Assembly: GCF_029392895.1 (NCBI RefSeq)
Contig: NZ_CP114200.1
Location: 5,586,501-5,650,500 of the forward strand
Length of the DNA: 64,000 bases
Reading direction: 5' to 3'
From: Streptomyces sp. 71268
Lineage (GTDB): Bacteria; Actinomycetota; Actinomycetes; Streptomycetales; Streptomycetaceae
Shown here: positions 45,470 through 53,372 of the stretch, one piece after another
Layout: the number at the start of each line of letters is the position of its first letter
How positions within the stretch are numbered: the first letter of the stretch is position 1
Notes under the pieces: generated by a model
Seen by the model: only the letters and a program-made list of their open reading frames with translations
Databases searched by the model: none
What the model was told of the DNA's origin: nothing
Position numbers and translations under genes: made by a program

Positions 45470-46618
45470 TTAACCGTGGGGCAGAGCCCAGGACGGGCCC
45501 GATGGGGAGCCGAGCCAGAGAGTATGGCCACCGTCGGGCGCCACCGTCATGCCGAAGTCGGTGAGCGGCGGTCGGCCGACACTCGACCACCAGCGAAGGG
45601 CGTCCCCAACCTCACGCAGCAGGTCACGCGCCCCGAAACGTTGGGCGGCACCTTGTCGAGCCCACGCCCACGAAGTGTGGTCCGCGGAGAGGAAGAACCA
45701 CTCTCCGGCCGCGCCCTGTCGAATGCAGGAGACCCCCGGCAGCGCCACGGCCAGGGCGAATCTCGCGTGCACCGACGCCAGGGCCGACAGGTCCGGCTGC
45801 TCTCCGGCGGTCTCCTCGGCCCGGTCGCGCGTGGCCGACCACAGCGCGGCGACGTCGGGACGGGGCCGGCGCTGGCCCCGCAGCGCCATGAATGTCTCCC
45901 CGCCGTGGAACCACCCGCGCGCGCCCCCCGCCGCGCCCTTACGGAGCCAGAGCAACCCGAGTGCCTGATCGTTGGGTAGCCACGGGGTCACGATCTCCCC
46001 GCCCACTCTCGTCTGCTGCAGCCAGGCCGTGGGCACGCGTCGGACGGAAGCCGTAGAGATCACCCGGTCGTACGGAGCGCGCTCCGGATGTCCCCGCTCC
46101 CCGTCCGCACAGATCACCTCGGGGGTGTAGCCGGCCTGCCGGAGAACGGTCCGGGCGCGTTCGGCGAGCGAGCGGTCGACCTCGACGGTGGTGACACTGT
46201 CGGCGCCGACCCGGTGGCAGAGCAGCGCGGCGTTGTACCCGGTGCCGGTACCGATCTCAAGTACCCGGTCGCCCGGCTGGGGGGCGAGTGAGGCGAGCAT
46301 GTTGAGTACGGCCGCCGGCGAGCTGATGGAACTCGTCGGGACCAACCCGGAACCATCGGCTGCCACCGCGCCGTCGTCGACCTGTGTCACGAGCGCGTCG
46401 TCCCGGTGGTAGACGAGCTCCGCCCACTGCCGTGGGGCGTCCGCGCGGCGTAGTGGGCGCCATCGCCCGGCACTGAACGTCCAGACGGTCTCGGGGACGA
46501 AGAGGTGGCGGGGAACGCGGTCGAACACGGCGCGCAGCCACGGCTCGGTGAAGAGTCCCCTGGCCGCCAGCGACTCGGCGAGCCGCTGGCGGAGGGGGCC
46601 GTGGTCGTCAGCGGTCAC
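45470..46618 (-). CDS. PIMT-like RiPP O-methyltransferase (imiditide-type candidate)
   Basis: This 382-residue enzyme carries the protein-isoaspartate-methyltransferase fold: substrate region TSSISSPAAVLNML (95-108), SAM site LEIGTGTGYNAALL (120-133) and ADGERGHPERAPYDR. A C-terminal extension of about 180 residues, absent in housekeeping PIMTs, ends with WSSVGRP at 344-350. This matches the WxxxGxP motif I recall as diagnostic of RiPP-associated PIMT homologues. Its start overlaps the stop of a 43-codon peptide gene by 4 bp. No ATP-grasp, lanthipeptide or lasso enzyme is near, which fits an imiditide: methylation of an Asp in a linear precursor, then aspartimide. The modification is inferred. 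Confidence 0.85.
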   Translation of the reverse strand: MTADDHGPLRQRLAESLAARGLFTEPWLRAVFDRVPRHLFVPETVWTFSAGRWRPLRRADAPRQWAELVYHRDDALVTQVDDGAVAADGSGLVPTSSISSPAAVLNMLASLAPQPGDRVLEIGTGTGYNAALLCHRVGADSVTTVEVDRSLAERARTVLRQAGYTPEVICADGERGHPERAPYDRVISTASVRRVPTAWLQQTRVGGEIVTPWLPNDQALGLLWLRKGAAGGARGWFHGGETFMALRGQRRPRPDVAALWSATRDRAEETAGEQPDLSALASVHARFALAVALPGVSCIRQGAAGEWFFLSADHTSWAWARQGAAQRFGARDLLREVGDALRWWSSVGRPPLTDFGMTVAPDGGHTLWLGSPSGPSWALPHG

Positions 46619-46746
46619 GAGTCGCCGTCGTCCTTGCGATGCGTCCCGGAGTCGCCGCCACCGATGGTGGGGCTCTGACCGTCGGTGTCACCGGGCGGCC
46701 CCTGCGGCGGCTCCTGTGGCTCCGGCTTTCCGTGCTGTCCAGCCAT
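46615..46746 (-). CDS. small hydrophilic precursor peptide (imiditide-type candidate)
   Basis: A 43-residue peptide starting at ATG 46744-46746 with AAGGGAG upstream on the minus strand; its stop overlaps the methyltransferase start, so the two are co-translated. The N-terminal half is Pro/Gln/Gly-rich (PEPQEPPQGPPG). The C-terminal half is charged and has two Asp-Gly pairs, D22-G23 in DTDGQ and D40-G41 in KDDGDS. Asp-Gly is the sequence most prone to aspartimide formation, and charged precursors fit the reported charge-based recognition by the partner enzyme. It has no signal peptide and no cysteine. Function and modified residue are predictions. Confidence 0.72.
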   Translation of the reverse strand: MAGQHGKPEPQEPPQGPPGDTDGQSPTIGGGDSGTHRKDDGDS

Positions 46747-46988
46747 GGCTGTGTCTCCCTTCGTCAGGGGAAGCCCCCGGCGGGCCGGCGGCGTCACGGG
46801 GTTGGGGTAACGAACGTAGCGGCGCACAGGGCCAGCGCTCCACGGAGTCGCACGAGTTGATGGCACACGGGGGTGACACCTCGAACGTGAGCCTGGGCAT
46901 CGCTGAGCGAGGAGCAGTGCCGGCGACGCCAGGGTCCGTACGCCGACCCCGGCGTCCCCCTCACCCACCCCCTTCCGGCCGGCCCCCG

Positions 46989-47046
46989 GTCGGTCCGTTC
47001 GCCCACGCGAACGGGCCAACGCGGGGGCGGAGCGGATGCGGGTGGG
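46989..47046. repeat. 58-bp direct repeat, right copy
   Basis: Perfect copy of 45400-45457, 1589 bp away in the same orientation, with the same hairpin at 46992-47017. It lies between the peptide gene and the secreted protein gene at 47086, just before the latter's ribosome site region. Sequence outside the 58 bp is not shared. Confidence 0.95.
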
Positions 47047-47085
47047 TGTGGGGGCGCGAACGCTGGGAGGACCAGGAGGTCCACC

Positions 47086-47727
47086 ATGCGCTTCGTCCCC
47101 CGCACGCTGGGCGCGGCGGTGATCGCCGTCGGGGCGGTCGTCGCCGTGCTCGCCATCGGCTCGGCGGCCAACGAGTCACCGCGCCCCACGCTCGTCGTCA
47201 GCCCGGCGCACGCCCGGCCGGGCGACGAGGTGGAGGTGCGGGCCTTCGGGTGCGAGGGGCGTACCGGGGCCGTCGCGTCGCGCGCGTTCGTCGTGGACGC
47301 GCGGCTCGCGCCGGAGCCGAAGGGCGGGGACGGGCTCTTCGCGGAGGTGATGATCCGCGGCGCGGCCGACGGCGGCACGTACGACGTCACCGTGCGCTGC
47401 GACGGGCGCGCGGGTGTGGTCGTCGGCCGGGTGCACGTCGGTGCCGCGGGCCAGCGGCCCGCCGACGTACCCGACGTGACGCGCCCCGACCGGGCCGGCG
47501 ACGACGCGCTGCCGAGGCCGGCCCGTTCGCCCGTCGCGCCGGTGCGCGCCGGGGGCGGCGGCACCGCGGGCGAGCCGCGCGCGGTGGCGGCCGACGAGGA
47601 GCCGCCACGGGACGGCGGTGTCGGGGTCGCGGAGGCGTACGGGCTGGTCCTCGCGGGCGGTACCGCGCTGACCCTCGGCGGCATGGCGTTGCGCCGGCGC
47701 GGCCGGGCCGGCCGCCCCACCGGCTGA
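47086..47727 (+). CDS. secreted or membrane-anchored sortase-neighbour protein, unknown
   Basis: A 213-residue protein with a signal segment (LGAAVIAVGAVVAVLAIGSA) followed by an Ig-like or transthyretin-like domain (TLVVSPAHARPGDEVEVRAF; MIRGAADGGTYDVTVRCDGR) with two cysteines. A disordered middle and a C-terminal membrane helix (AYGLVLAGGTALTLGGMAL) end in RRRGRAGRP. It lacks a clear LAxTG. The class F sortase gene begins 14 bp downstream, an arrangement frequent in Streptomyces. ATG 47086 follows AGGAGG at 47074-47079. Confidence 0.85.
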   Translation: MRFVPRTLGAAVIAVGAVVAVLAIGSAANESPRPTLVVSPAHARPGDEVEVRAFGCEGRTGAVASRAFVVDARLAPEPKGGDGLFAEVMIRGAADGGTYDVTVRCDGRAGVVVGRVHVGAAGQRPADVPDVTRPDRAGDDALPRPARSPVAPVRAGGGGTAGEPRAVAADEEPPRDGGVGVAEAYGLVLAGGTALTLGGMALRRRGRAGRPTG

Positions 47728-47741
47728 GCGGCGCGGCGCGG

Positions 47742-48413
47742 ATGGTCGAGGCACCCACGCCGGGCGCCGGGCGCGGCCGACTGCTGGTCGGGCTGGCTTG
47801 GGCGGCGGTGGTGGTGGCGCTGTGGCTGTGGGGCAAGGGCGGTGGCGCGGGCATCGGCGCGGCGCCGACCACCGGCGACGTGGCGGCGGCGGGCCGCCCC
47901 GGCGGGCGCGTCCTGCCGCCGCCGCACCCGCCGTTGCCCGCCGCCGCGCCCCGCGCGCTCGACGCGCCGGCCGCCGAGGTGCGCCGGGCCCGCGTCGTCG
48001 GCCGGGGCCTCGACGCGGCGGGCGCGGTGGAGCCGCCGCCGTACGACAGGCCGGGCGACGTCGGCTGGTACCGCGCTGGCCCGCGTCCGGGCGAGGCGGG
48101 GGCCGCCGTGTTGGTGGGGCACGTGGACACCGCGTACAGGCCGGCGGTCTTCCACCGCCTGAGCGCGCTGGAGCCCAGGGACCGGGTGCGGGTGGCGCGG
48201 GCGGACGGGGCGGTGGCCGAGTTCACCGTGGAGGACGTCGCGGTCGTCACCCGTGACCGGTTCGACGCCCACCGGGTGTACGGGCCACGCCGGGTGGGCC
48301 GGGCCGAGCTGCGCCTGATCACCTGCGGCGGCACCTTCGACCGCGCCACCCGTACGTACAGCGCCAACGTCGTGGTCTCGGCGTACCTGACGGCGGTACG
48401 CCACCCCGGCTGA
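47742..48413 (+). CDS. class F sortase
   Basis: A 223-residue sortase with an N-terminal membrane anchor (LLVGLAWAAVVVALWLWG), a Pro/Ala-rich linker and the catalytic beta-barrel. The catalytic histidine is in VLVGHVDT, the cysteine in LITCGGTF (about 194), and the arginine in RATRTYSANVVV, the His-Cys-Arg triad. Class F sortases in actinobacteria have few known substrates. It is probably co-transcribed with 47086. The start is taken as ATG 47742; its ribosome site is weak. Confidence 0.92.
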   Translation: MVEAPTPGAGRGRLLVGLAWAAVVVALWLWGKGGGAGIGAAPTTGDVAAAGRPGGRVLPPPHPPLPAAAPRALDAPAAEVRRARVVGRGLDAAGAVEPPPYDRPGDVGWYRAGPRPGEAGAAVLVGHVDTAYRPAVFHRLSALEPRDRVRVARADGAVAEFTVEDVAVVTRDRFDAHRVYGPRRVGRAELRLITCGGTFDRATRTYSANVVVSAYLTAVRHPG

Positions 48414-48722
48414 CGGCTGACGGCTGACCCGCCCGTGACGGCGTGTCGGGGGTGACGGGTGAGGTGCGTGGGCCGTGCGTGTGCGGCGGGTTCCGCCGGG
48501 GTGGCTCGCGGGTTGGTCGGTGAGGCCGGTTGGTGGGGCGGCCGGACGGGGCCGTTCGGGGGCGGGTGTGGGGTCGCGGGTGGGCCGGTCGTGGCGGTCG
48601 GCGAGGAGGACGGGCGAGGGGGCCATGTCGCCGCGCGCTCGCGGGGCACCGTCGCGGTACAACAGAGTGCCTACGGACACGGCTCGGGCAGGGACGGTGT
48701 GCAGGGATTGAAGCGACCAAAC
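48414..48722. other. intergenic region, no gene seen
   Basis: GC-rich gap between the sortase and the GH6 gene. A short simple repeat (GGCTGAC three times, about 48409-48429) sits at its start. No operator or RNA is recognised. Confidence 0.45.
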
Positions 48723-49883
48723 GTGTCCCGCGAGGAGATCGGCGCGGCCCGGCGCGGCCCGGCGCGGGGAGCGGCGGAGGGCGTGGCGGGGGCGTGGCGC
48801 GGCGCGCGCCGGTGGGCGCGCTCGGGGCGTCGCGGTGGGCGCCGGCGCGGGGCGGTTCGCCTGGTGCCGGCCGTCGGGGTGGCGCTGCTGCTGATGTCGG
48901 CGTGCTCGGCGCCGGCCGACTCCGACTCCGACACCGACGGCGGCCAGCGGCGCGCGGTCGACGTCGCCAAGCCGATCGCGCAGCGGCCGGCATCAGTCGT
49001 GCCGTACTGGGTCAACCCGCGCGGCAACGCGGCCCGGCAGCTCGCCGCCTACCGTGCGGACGAGCGGCCCGAGGAGGCCGAGCTGATCGAGCGGATCGCC
49101 CGGCAGCCGGTCGCCGAGTGGATCGGGGTCGAGGACCCGAGGGGCCGGGCCAGGGGCTTCACCGAGGCGGCGGTGGCGGCCGGCCGGGAGGCGCTGCTCG
49201 TGCTCTACAACATCCCGCACCGCGACTGCGGCCAGTACTCCAAGGGCGGCGCGCCCGACGGCGACGCGTACCGGCGCTGGCTTACCCAGGTGATCGCCGG
49301 CATCGGGGACCGCCCCGCGACGGTGATCCTGGAGCCGGACGCGCTGCCGCACGTGGAGGACGGCTGCACGCCGAGGAAGTTCCACGAGGAGCGGTTCGCG
49401 CTGCTCGCCGAGGCGGTCCACCGGCTGCGCGGGCTGCCGCACACCAAGGTGTACCTGGACGCCGGCAACCCGCACTGGATCACCGACCCGCGACGGATGG
49501 CCGAGCCGCTCAGGCGGGCCGGCATCGACGCGGCCGACGGCTTCGCGCTGAACATCGCCAACTACCAGACCACGCGGGAGAACACGGAGTACGGGAAGAG
49601 GTTGTCGGACCTGGTCGGCGGCAAGCACTTCGTGATCGACACCAGCCGCAACGGTCGCGGGCCGGCCCCCGGCGCGGACGATCCGCAGGCGTGGTGCAAC
49701 CCGGACCAGCGCGCCCTGGGCGAGCCGCCCACCACCCACACCGGCGACGAGCGCGTGGACGCCTACCTGTGGGTCAAGCGCCCCGGCGAGTCGGACGGCA
49801 CCTGCAAGGGCGGCCCACGGGCCGGCGCGTGGTGGCCGGAGTACGCCCTGGAACTGGCCCGCAACGCGCGCCGGGGCCCGTAG
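48723..49883 (+). CDS. glycoside hydrolase family 6 lipoprotein (cellulase-like)
   Basis: An enzyme of about 386 residues with an unusually long basic N-region. A hydrophobic segment follows, with lipobox LLMSAC, so it is probably lipidated and held on the membrane. The GH6 catalytic domain contains VVPYWVNPRGNAA, VLYNIPHRDCGQYSKGG, the acid aspartate in VILEPDALPH, VYLDAGNPHWI and the late WVKRPGESDGTC. GH6 enzymes cut beta-1,4-glucan. No cellulose-binding module is present. The start is uncertain: GTG 48723 and GTG 48699 are both possible, and the frame stays open upstream. Confidence 0.88.
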   Translation: MSREEIGAARRGPARGAAEGVAGAWRGARRWARSGRRGGRRRGAVRLVPAVGVALLLMSACSAPADSDSDTDGGQRRAVDVAKPIAQRPASVVPYWVNPRGNAARQLAAYRADERPEEAELIERIARQPVAEWIGVEDPRGRARGFTEAAVAAGREALLVLYNIPHRDCGQYSKGGAPDGDAYRRWLTQVIAGIGDRPATVILEPDALPHVEDGCTPRKFHEERFALLAEAVHRLRGLPHTKVYLDAGNPHWITDPRRMAEPLRRAGIDAADGFALNIANYQTTRENTEYGKRLSDLVGGKHFVIDTSRNGRGPAPGADDPQAWCNPDQRALGEPPTTHTGDERVDAYLWVKRPGESDGTCKGGPRAGAWWPEYALELARNARRGP

Positions 49884-50107
49884 CGCCCGCCGGGGGCCGT
49901 GGCGCCGAACGCGTTCCCGGCCTGCCCGCCAGGCTGCCCGTAGCCCCGGGCGGTCCCGGCCCGGTCGCCGGGTGCGGGCTCGCCCGCCGGGCCCGTACGC
50001 GCCGCCGCCCGCCTCCCGGCTCCCACCCTCCCGCGCGACCGCCGACGGCTGGCGGCCGGCGGTCGGCGCCCGCCCGGCAACGATGCCAAGCGGGGGAGGG
50101 GCCGGGC

Positions 50108-50833
50108 TCAGCCGGGTTCGGGGCGGGCGGCCGAGCGCAGTCGGGTCCTGATGTTGCCGAAGTGGTCGCGGATCGCCGCCTCGGCGCGCAGCGTGTCGCC
50201 GGAGCGGACCGCCGCCAGGATCTCGCGGTGCTGCTCGCAGGTGACCTGGGGGTCGGGGGAGCCGTCCACCAGGTCGGTGCGCACCCGGTGGAAGGCGTCC
50301 CAGAACGCCTCGAGAACCTCGCTGAGCAACTGGTTGTCCAGGCCCCGGTAGAGCGCGGCGTGGAAGGCGCGGTCCGTCTCGGTGCGCACCGGGCCGTGCG
50401 CCGCCTCCGCCGCCATCCGCTCCACCAGCGCGTCCAGGGTGGCGAGGTCGGCGTCCGGGACCCGGCCGACCAGCCGGGTCAGCAGCCCGGTCTCCAGCGC
50501 TTCGCGCAGTTCGAGGAGTTGCAGCAGGCTGTCCTCGCCCCGGTAGTGCCCGGCGACGGTGCGGAAGGTGAGGCCCTCGATCATCGGGGCCATCGACATG
50601 GCGCCGACGTAGGTGCCGAAGCCGTGCCGGATCTCGACGATGCCCATGGCCTGGAGCGCCTTCAGCGCCTCGCGCACCGAGTTCCGGCTGACGCCCATCA
50701 GCTCCATCAGCTCCGCCTCGGTGGGCAGTGGGGCCCCGGAGGGCAGGCGACCGTCGATGATCAGCCGTTTGATGCGTTCCTGGATGTCGCTCGCCACTTT
50801 GCGACTGTGCACCGCCACCTCCGATTTGGCCAT
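50108..50833 (-). CDS. FadR-type GntR transcriptional regulator (FCD domain)
   Basis: A 241-residue regulator. The winged helix is at about 10-75 (VASDIQERIKRLIIDGRLPS, then LMGVSRNSVREALKALQAMG). The all-helical FCD ligand domain follows (LLELREALETGLLTRLV through EQHREILAAVRSGD) with the metal-binding histidine pattern. Regulators of this group sense organic acids, amino acids or sugar acids. No obvious target gene is adjacent, since the GH6 gene converges on it. ATG 50831-50833 is the first codon of the family start. Confidence 0.92.
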   Translation of the reverse strand: MAKSEVAVHSRKVASDIQERIKRLIIDGRLPSGAPLPTEAELMELMGVSRNSVREALKALQAMGIVEIRHGFGTYVGAMSMAPMIEGLTFRTVAGHYRGEDSLLQLLELREALETGLLTRLVGRVPDADLATLDALVERMAAEAAHGPVRTETDRAFHAALYRGLDNQLLSEVLEAFWDAFHRVRTDLVDGSPDPQVTCEQHREILAAVRSGDTLRAEAAIRDHFGNIRTRLRSAARPEPG

Positions 50834-50890
50834 CCCCCGGACGCACGGCCAGCGGCCCGGCGCGGACGGCCAAGGTGGCTGACGGAACGA

Positions 50891-50927
50891 CTGTGGGCCT
50901 CCTCGTCGATGACGAGGAGGCCCACAG
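50891..50927 (-). terminator. terminator of tRNA-Lys copy 1
   Basis: A perfect 17-bp stem (50891-50907 with 50911-50927) with a 3-nt loop directly downstream of the minus-strand tRNA-Lys. Confidence 0.8.
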
Positions 50928-50934
50928 TGTGACG

Positions 50935-51008
50935 TGCGCCGCCAGGGACTCGAACCCCGGACCCGCTGATTAAGAGTCAGCTGCTCTAACCAACTGAGCT
51001 AGCGGCGC
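50935..51008 (-). tRNA. tRNA-Lys(CUU), copy 1
   Basis: A 74-nt cloverleaf on the minus strand: acceptor GCGCCGC with GCGGCGC, D arm GCTCAGTTGGTTAGAGC, anticodon loop CTCTTAA (anticodon CUU), T arm GGGGTTCGAGTCCC, discriminator A. No encoded CCA. Identical to the gene at 58649-58722. Confidence 0.96.
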
Positions 51009-51546
51009 GCGCTGACAACGGAAACCTTACCCGACGCCGGAGCGTGCTTTCGACCGCCGTCGCGCCGCCCCGCGCCGGACCGGGCTCCCGGCGCCGCCGA
51101 CCAGCGGTTACGGCGGGCCGCCCGGACATCCCGTGAGCCTCCCGGCGGTATCCCGCAATTATCCCGAAAGGCCGCTTGCCGCCGGGCAGTACGGGGGCCA
51201 GGCAGCGCCCGTCGCATTTCCCTTTCGGCGGCGCTTTCGGGGACGCTCCACCGGGTTTTGTGATGTGAGACACGTACGCGTCCGGAGATCGCCCGCACTT
51301 CTTTCGGGCTTTCTCGTCGCTCGGCCCAGCGCTCCCATATCGCATGGCCATGGTCGAACTCTCGGGCCGAAAGTCCCGGCCTTTCGGGACTTTGGACTGC
51401 CGGGTGTCGGGTTTCGCTCTGTGAAGATCATTCCGTTGCTCATGTCACCAGTTGCTCCGTCAACATGCGGTTTGTCCGAGTAGTTGAGAAGCTGAGTTGC
51501 GCGCGCAGCGCCGTGAAGTGTTCGCAGGACCTCGGAGGGGATGGGT
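51009..51546. promoter_or_regulatory. long upstream region of the cell-wall hydrolase, with a Crp-like box and hairpin
   Basis: A 538-bp region of lower GC before the hydrolase gene. GTGATGTGAGACAC at 51260-51273 fits the Streptomyces Crp pattern GTG-N6-GNCAC. A 9-bp hairpin (AAAGTCCCG / CGGGACTTT, 51370-51378 and 51385-51393) lies further down. I looked for the c-di-AMP (ydaO) riboswitch that often precedes such hydrolase genes and did not find its conserved blocks. No gene is supported here. Confidence 0.45.
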
Positions 51547-52968
51547 ATGCCAGCGCCGGTTTTCCACGAATACGAGCCCCCCATCGACTGCCCGTGCGCG
51601 GGATGCGTCGAGCGCCGCAGGCTGTTGCCGAACGCGGCGTCCCCGCGCGCGGGCGGTCACCCGGCGGCCCACGGAGCGCGGCGGGCGATGGTTCTGGTGG
51701 CGGCGGCCGGCACGGTGCTCGGCACCGCGAGCCACGGGGCCGGGGCGGCCGACAGACCCGCCGGCCCGGGCGCGCCGGGCGCCCGCACGCCGGGCGCGGT
51801 GGAGCCGTCCGAGGTGGCCGAGGGCCCGGTGGCGGCCGACGTAGCGGCTGCCGCCGCCGGGGCGCTGGCCCTGGTGGCGGGGGACGCGCCGCAGGGCGCG
51901 CCGGGCCCGCTGTACGGCGGCGGGGAGTCCGCGCCCGGCGGCGGGCACGCCGTCACGGCCGCGTCGAGCCGGACCATCACCCGCGCCGCGATCCTCGCTC
52001 GGGCCCAGCGCTGGGTGGACCAGCGGGTGCCGTACAGCATGGGCGGTTACGCCGCCGACGGCTATCGGCGCGACTGTTCGGGCTTCATATCCATGGCCTG
52101 GAACCTGGGCAGCAACCAGTGGACCGGCAGCCTTCCCGCCTTTGCCGTACGGATTTCCAAGAGCCAGCTCGAACCGGGGGACATGCTGCTCTTCCACAAC
52201 GCCGCCAATCCCACGGCCGGTTCGCACGTGACGCTCTTCGGCGGCTGGGTCGACACGGCGAGGACCCGCTACATCGCGTACGAGCAGACGCGCCCGCACA
52301 CCGTCAAACGCTCGACGCCCTATGCCTATTGGAATAACTCCAGCAAATACGTGGCCTACCGCTATCGCGGGGTGCGGGACGGCGGAATGCCGGGGAATCC
52401 AGGCGGCGGCGACCACGGCACCGCCTTTCCCGGTACGCGCGCCTTTGGACCGGGCGCGCACAACGCCCATGTGACGGAACTCGGCCGGATGTTGGTGCGG
52501 CGCGGCGCGGGAAAGTTCTACGCGTCGGGGCCGGGGCCGCGTTGGAGCGAGGCGGACCGGCGCGCGACGCGGGCCTTCCAACTCGCCCAGGGCTGGCGCG
52601 GCGCCGAGGCCGACGGCATTCCGGGGCCGAGCACCTGGCGCTACCTGGTCACCGGCCAGGGCCGGGACGTCGGCGCCGGCCCCGGCAGCACCTCCGGTAG
52701 TGGCTCCGGCAGTACGGGCGGTCACCGGGTGCCGGCGTTCCCGGGCGTGGGGGCCTTCCGGCCGGGCCAGTCCAACGCGCACGTCGAGAAGCTGGGCCAG
52801 CGGCTGGTGCGCAAGGGGTTCGGCCGGCACTACGCGCAGGGCCCGAGCCGCCGTTGGACGGAGAGCGACCGCCGGAACGTCGAGGCGTTCCAGCGCGCCC
52901 AGGGGTGGCGCGGCGCCGACGCCAACGGCTACCCGGGCCTGGAGACCTGGCGCCGGCTGTTCGCGTGA
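51547..52968 (+). CDS. secreted NlpC/P60-like peptidoglycan hydrolase with two peptidoglycan-binding domains
   Basis: A 473-residue protein. The N-terminus has a CxCxxC motif (IDCPCAGCVERRRLLP) and then a hydrophobic export segment. The catalytic domain (about 140-275) has RRDCSGFISMAWN with the cysteine, and GSHVTLFGGW with the histidine. Two repeats of about 75 residues follow, each beginning AFPG and ending in an RAFQLAQGWRGAEADG- or EAFQRAQGWRGADANG-like sequence, the peptidoglycan-binding fold. It probably cuts peptide cross-bridges in the wall. ATG 51547 lies 8 bases after GGAGG (51534-51538); ATG 51541 is too close to it. Confidence 0.88.
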   Translation: MPAPVFHEYEPPIDCPCAGCVERRRLLPNAASPRAGGHPAAHGARRAMVLVAAAGTVLGTASHGAGAADRPAGPGAPGARTPGAVEPSEVAEGPVAADVAAAAAGALALVAGDAPQGAPGPLYGGGESAPGGGHAVTAASSRTITRAAILARAQRWVDQRVPYSMGGYAADGYRRDCSGFISMAWNLGSNQWTGSLPAFAVRISKSQLEPGDMLLFHNAANPTAGSHVTLFGGWVDTARTRYIAYEQTRPHTVKRSTPYAYWNNSSKYVAYRYRGVRDGGMPGNPGGGDHGTAFPGTRAFGPGAHNAHVTELGRMLVRRGAGKFYASGPGPRWSEADRRATRAFQLAQGWRGAEADGIPGPSTWRYLVTGQGRDVGAGPGSTSGSGSGSTGGHRVPAFPGVGAFRPGQSNAHVEKLGQRLVRKGFGRHYAQGPSRRWTESDRRNVEAFQRAQGWRGADANGYPGLETWRRLFA

Positions 52969-53372
52969 GTGCCCCGCGGGGGCCGGTGCCGGGTGCCGCC
53001 TCGCGCCGGGCCGCGCGGTAGCCGCGCGGCGTCACGGCCCGGCCCGGTTCGGCCGGCGCGCCCCGGCCCCGGCGGGTGCGCGAGTGCTCGCCGGGCGGGT
53101 AGTCGGGGGCGTGGGTGGCGGCGTACGCCCCGCACGGCGGCGGGCCCGACCGCGCCGGCGTGGGCAACGTCGCGACATGGGCGCGGGTACTCACGGGCAG
53201 GCGAGGGGTTCGAGCGGGAGCAGCGAACGGAGCGAGCGGCTGGGGCGTGAGGGGCGGGGGAGGCGATGCGGGCGGGCGTCCGCACCGTACGGGAGCTGGC
53301 GGCCGTGCGGGCGGGCGTCCCGCGCGCGGGGGCCGGTACGGGGGCTAACGGAGAGGTCTGACGGAGAGGTCT
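52969..53372. other. intergenic region, no gene seen
   Basis: GC-rich, low-information DNA. Just before the SPFH gene the sequence CGGAGAGGTCT occurs twice (about 53344-53371), the second serving as ribosome site. Confidence 0.45.

Noticed and set aside
51009..51546. c-di-AMP (ydaO) riboswitch in the hydrolase leader
   Set aside because: The conserved blocks of that riboswitch are not visible in the sequence.
51460..52830. A 456-codon minus-strand frame opposite the cell-wall hydrolase
   Set aside because: No domain or ribosome site; the plus-strand gene has catalytic and binding motifs.
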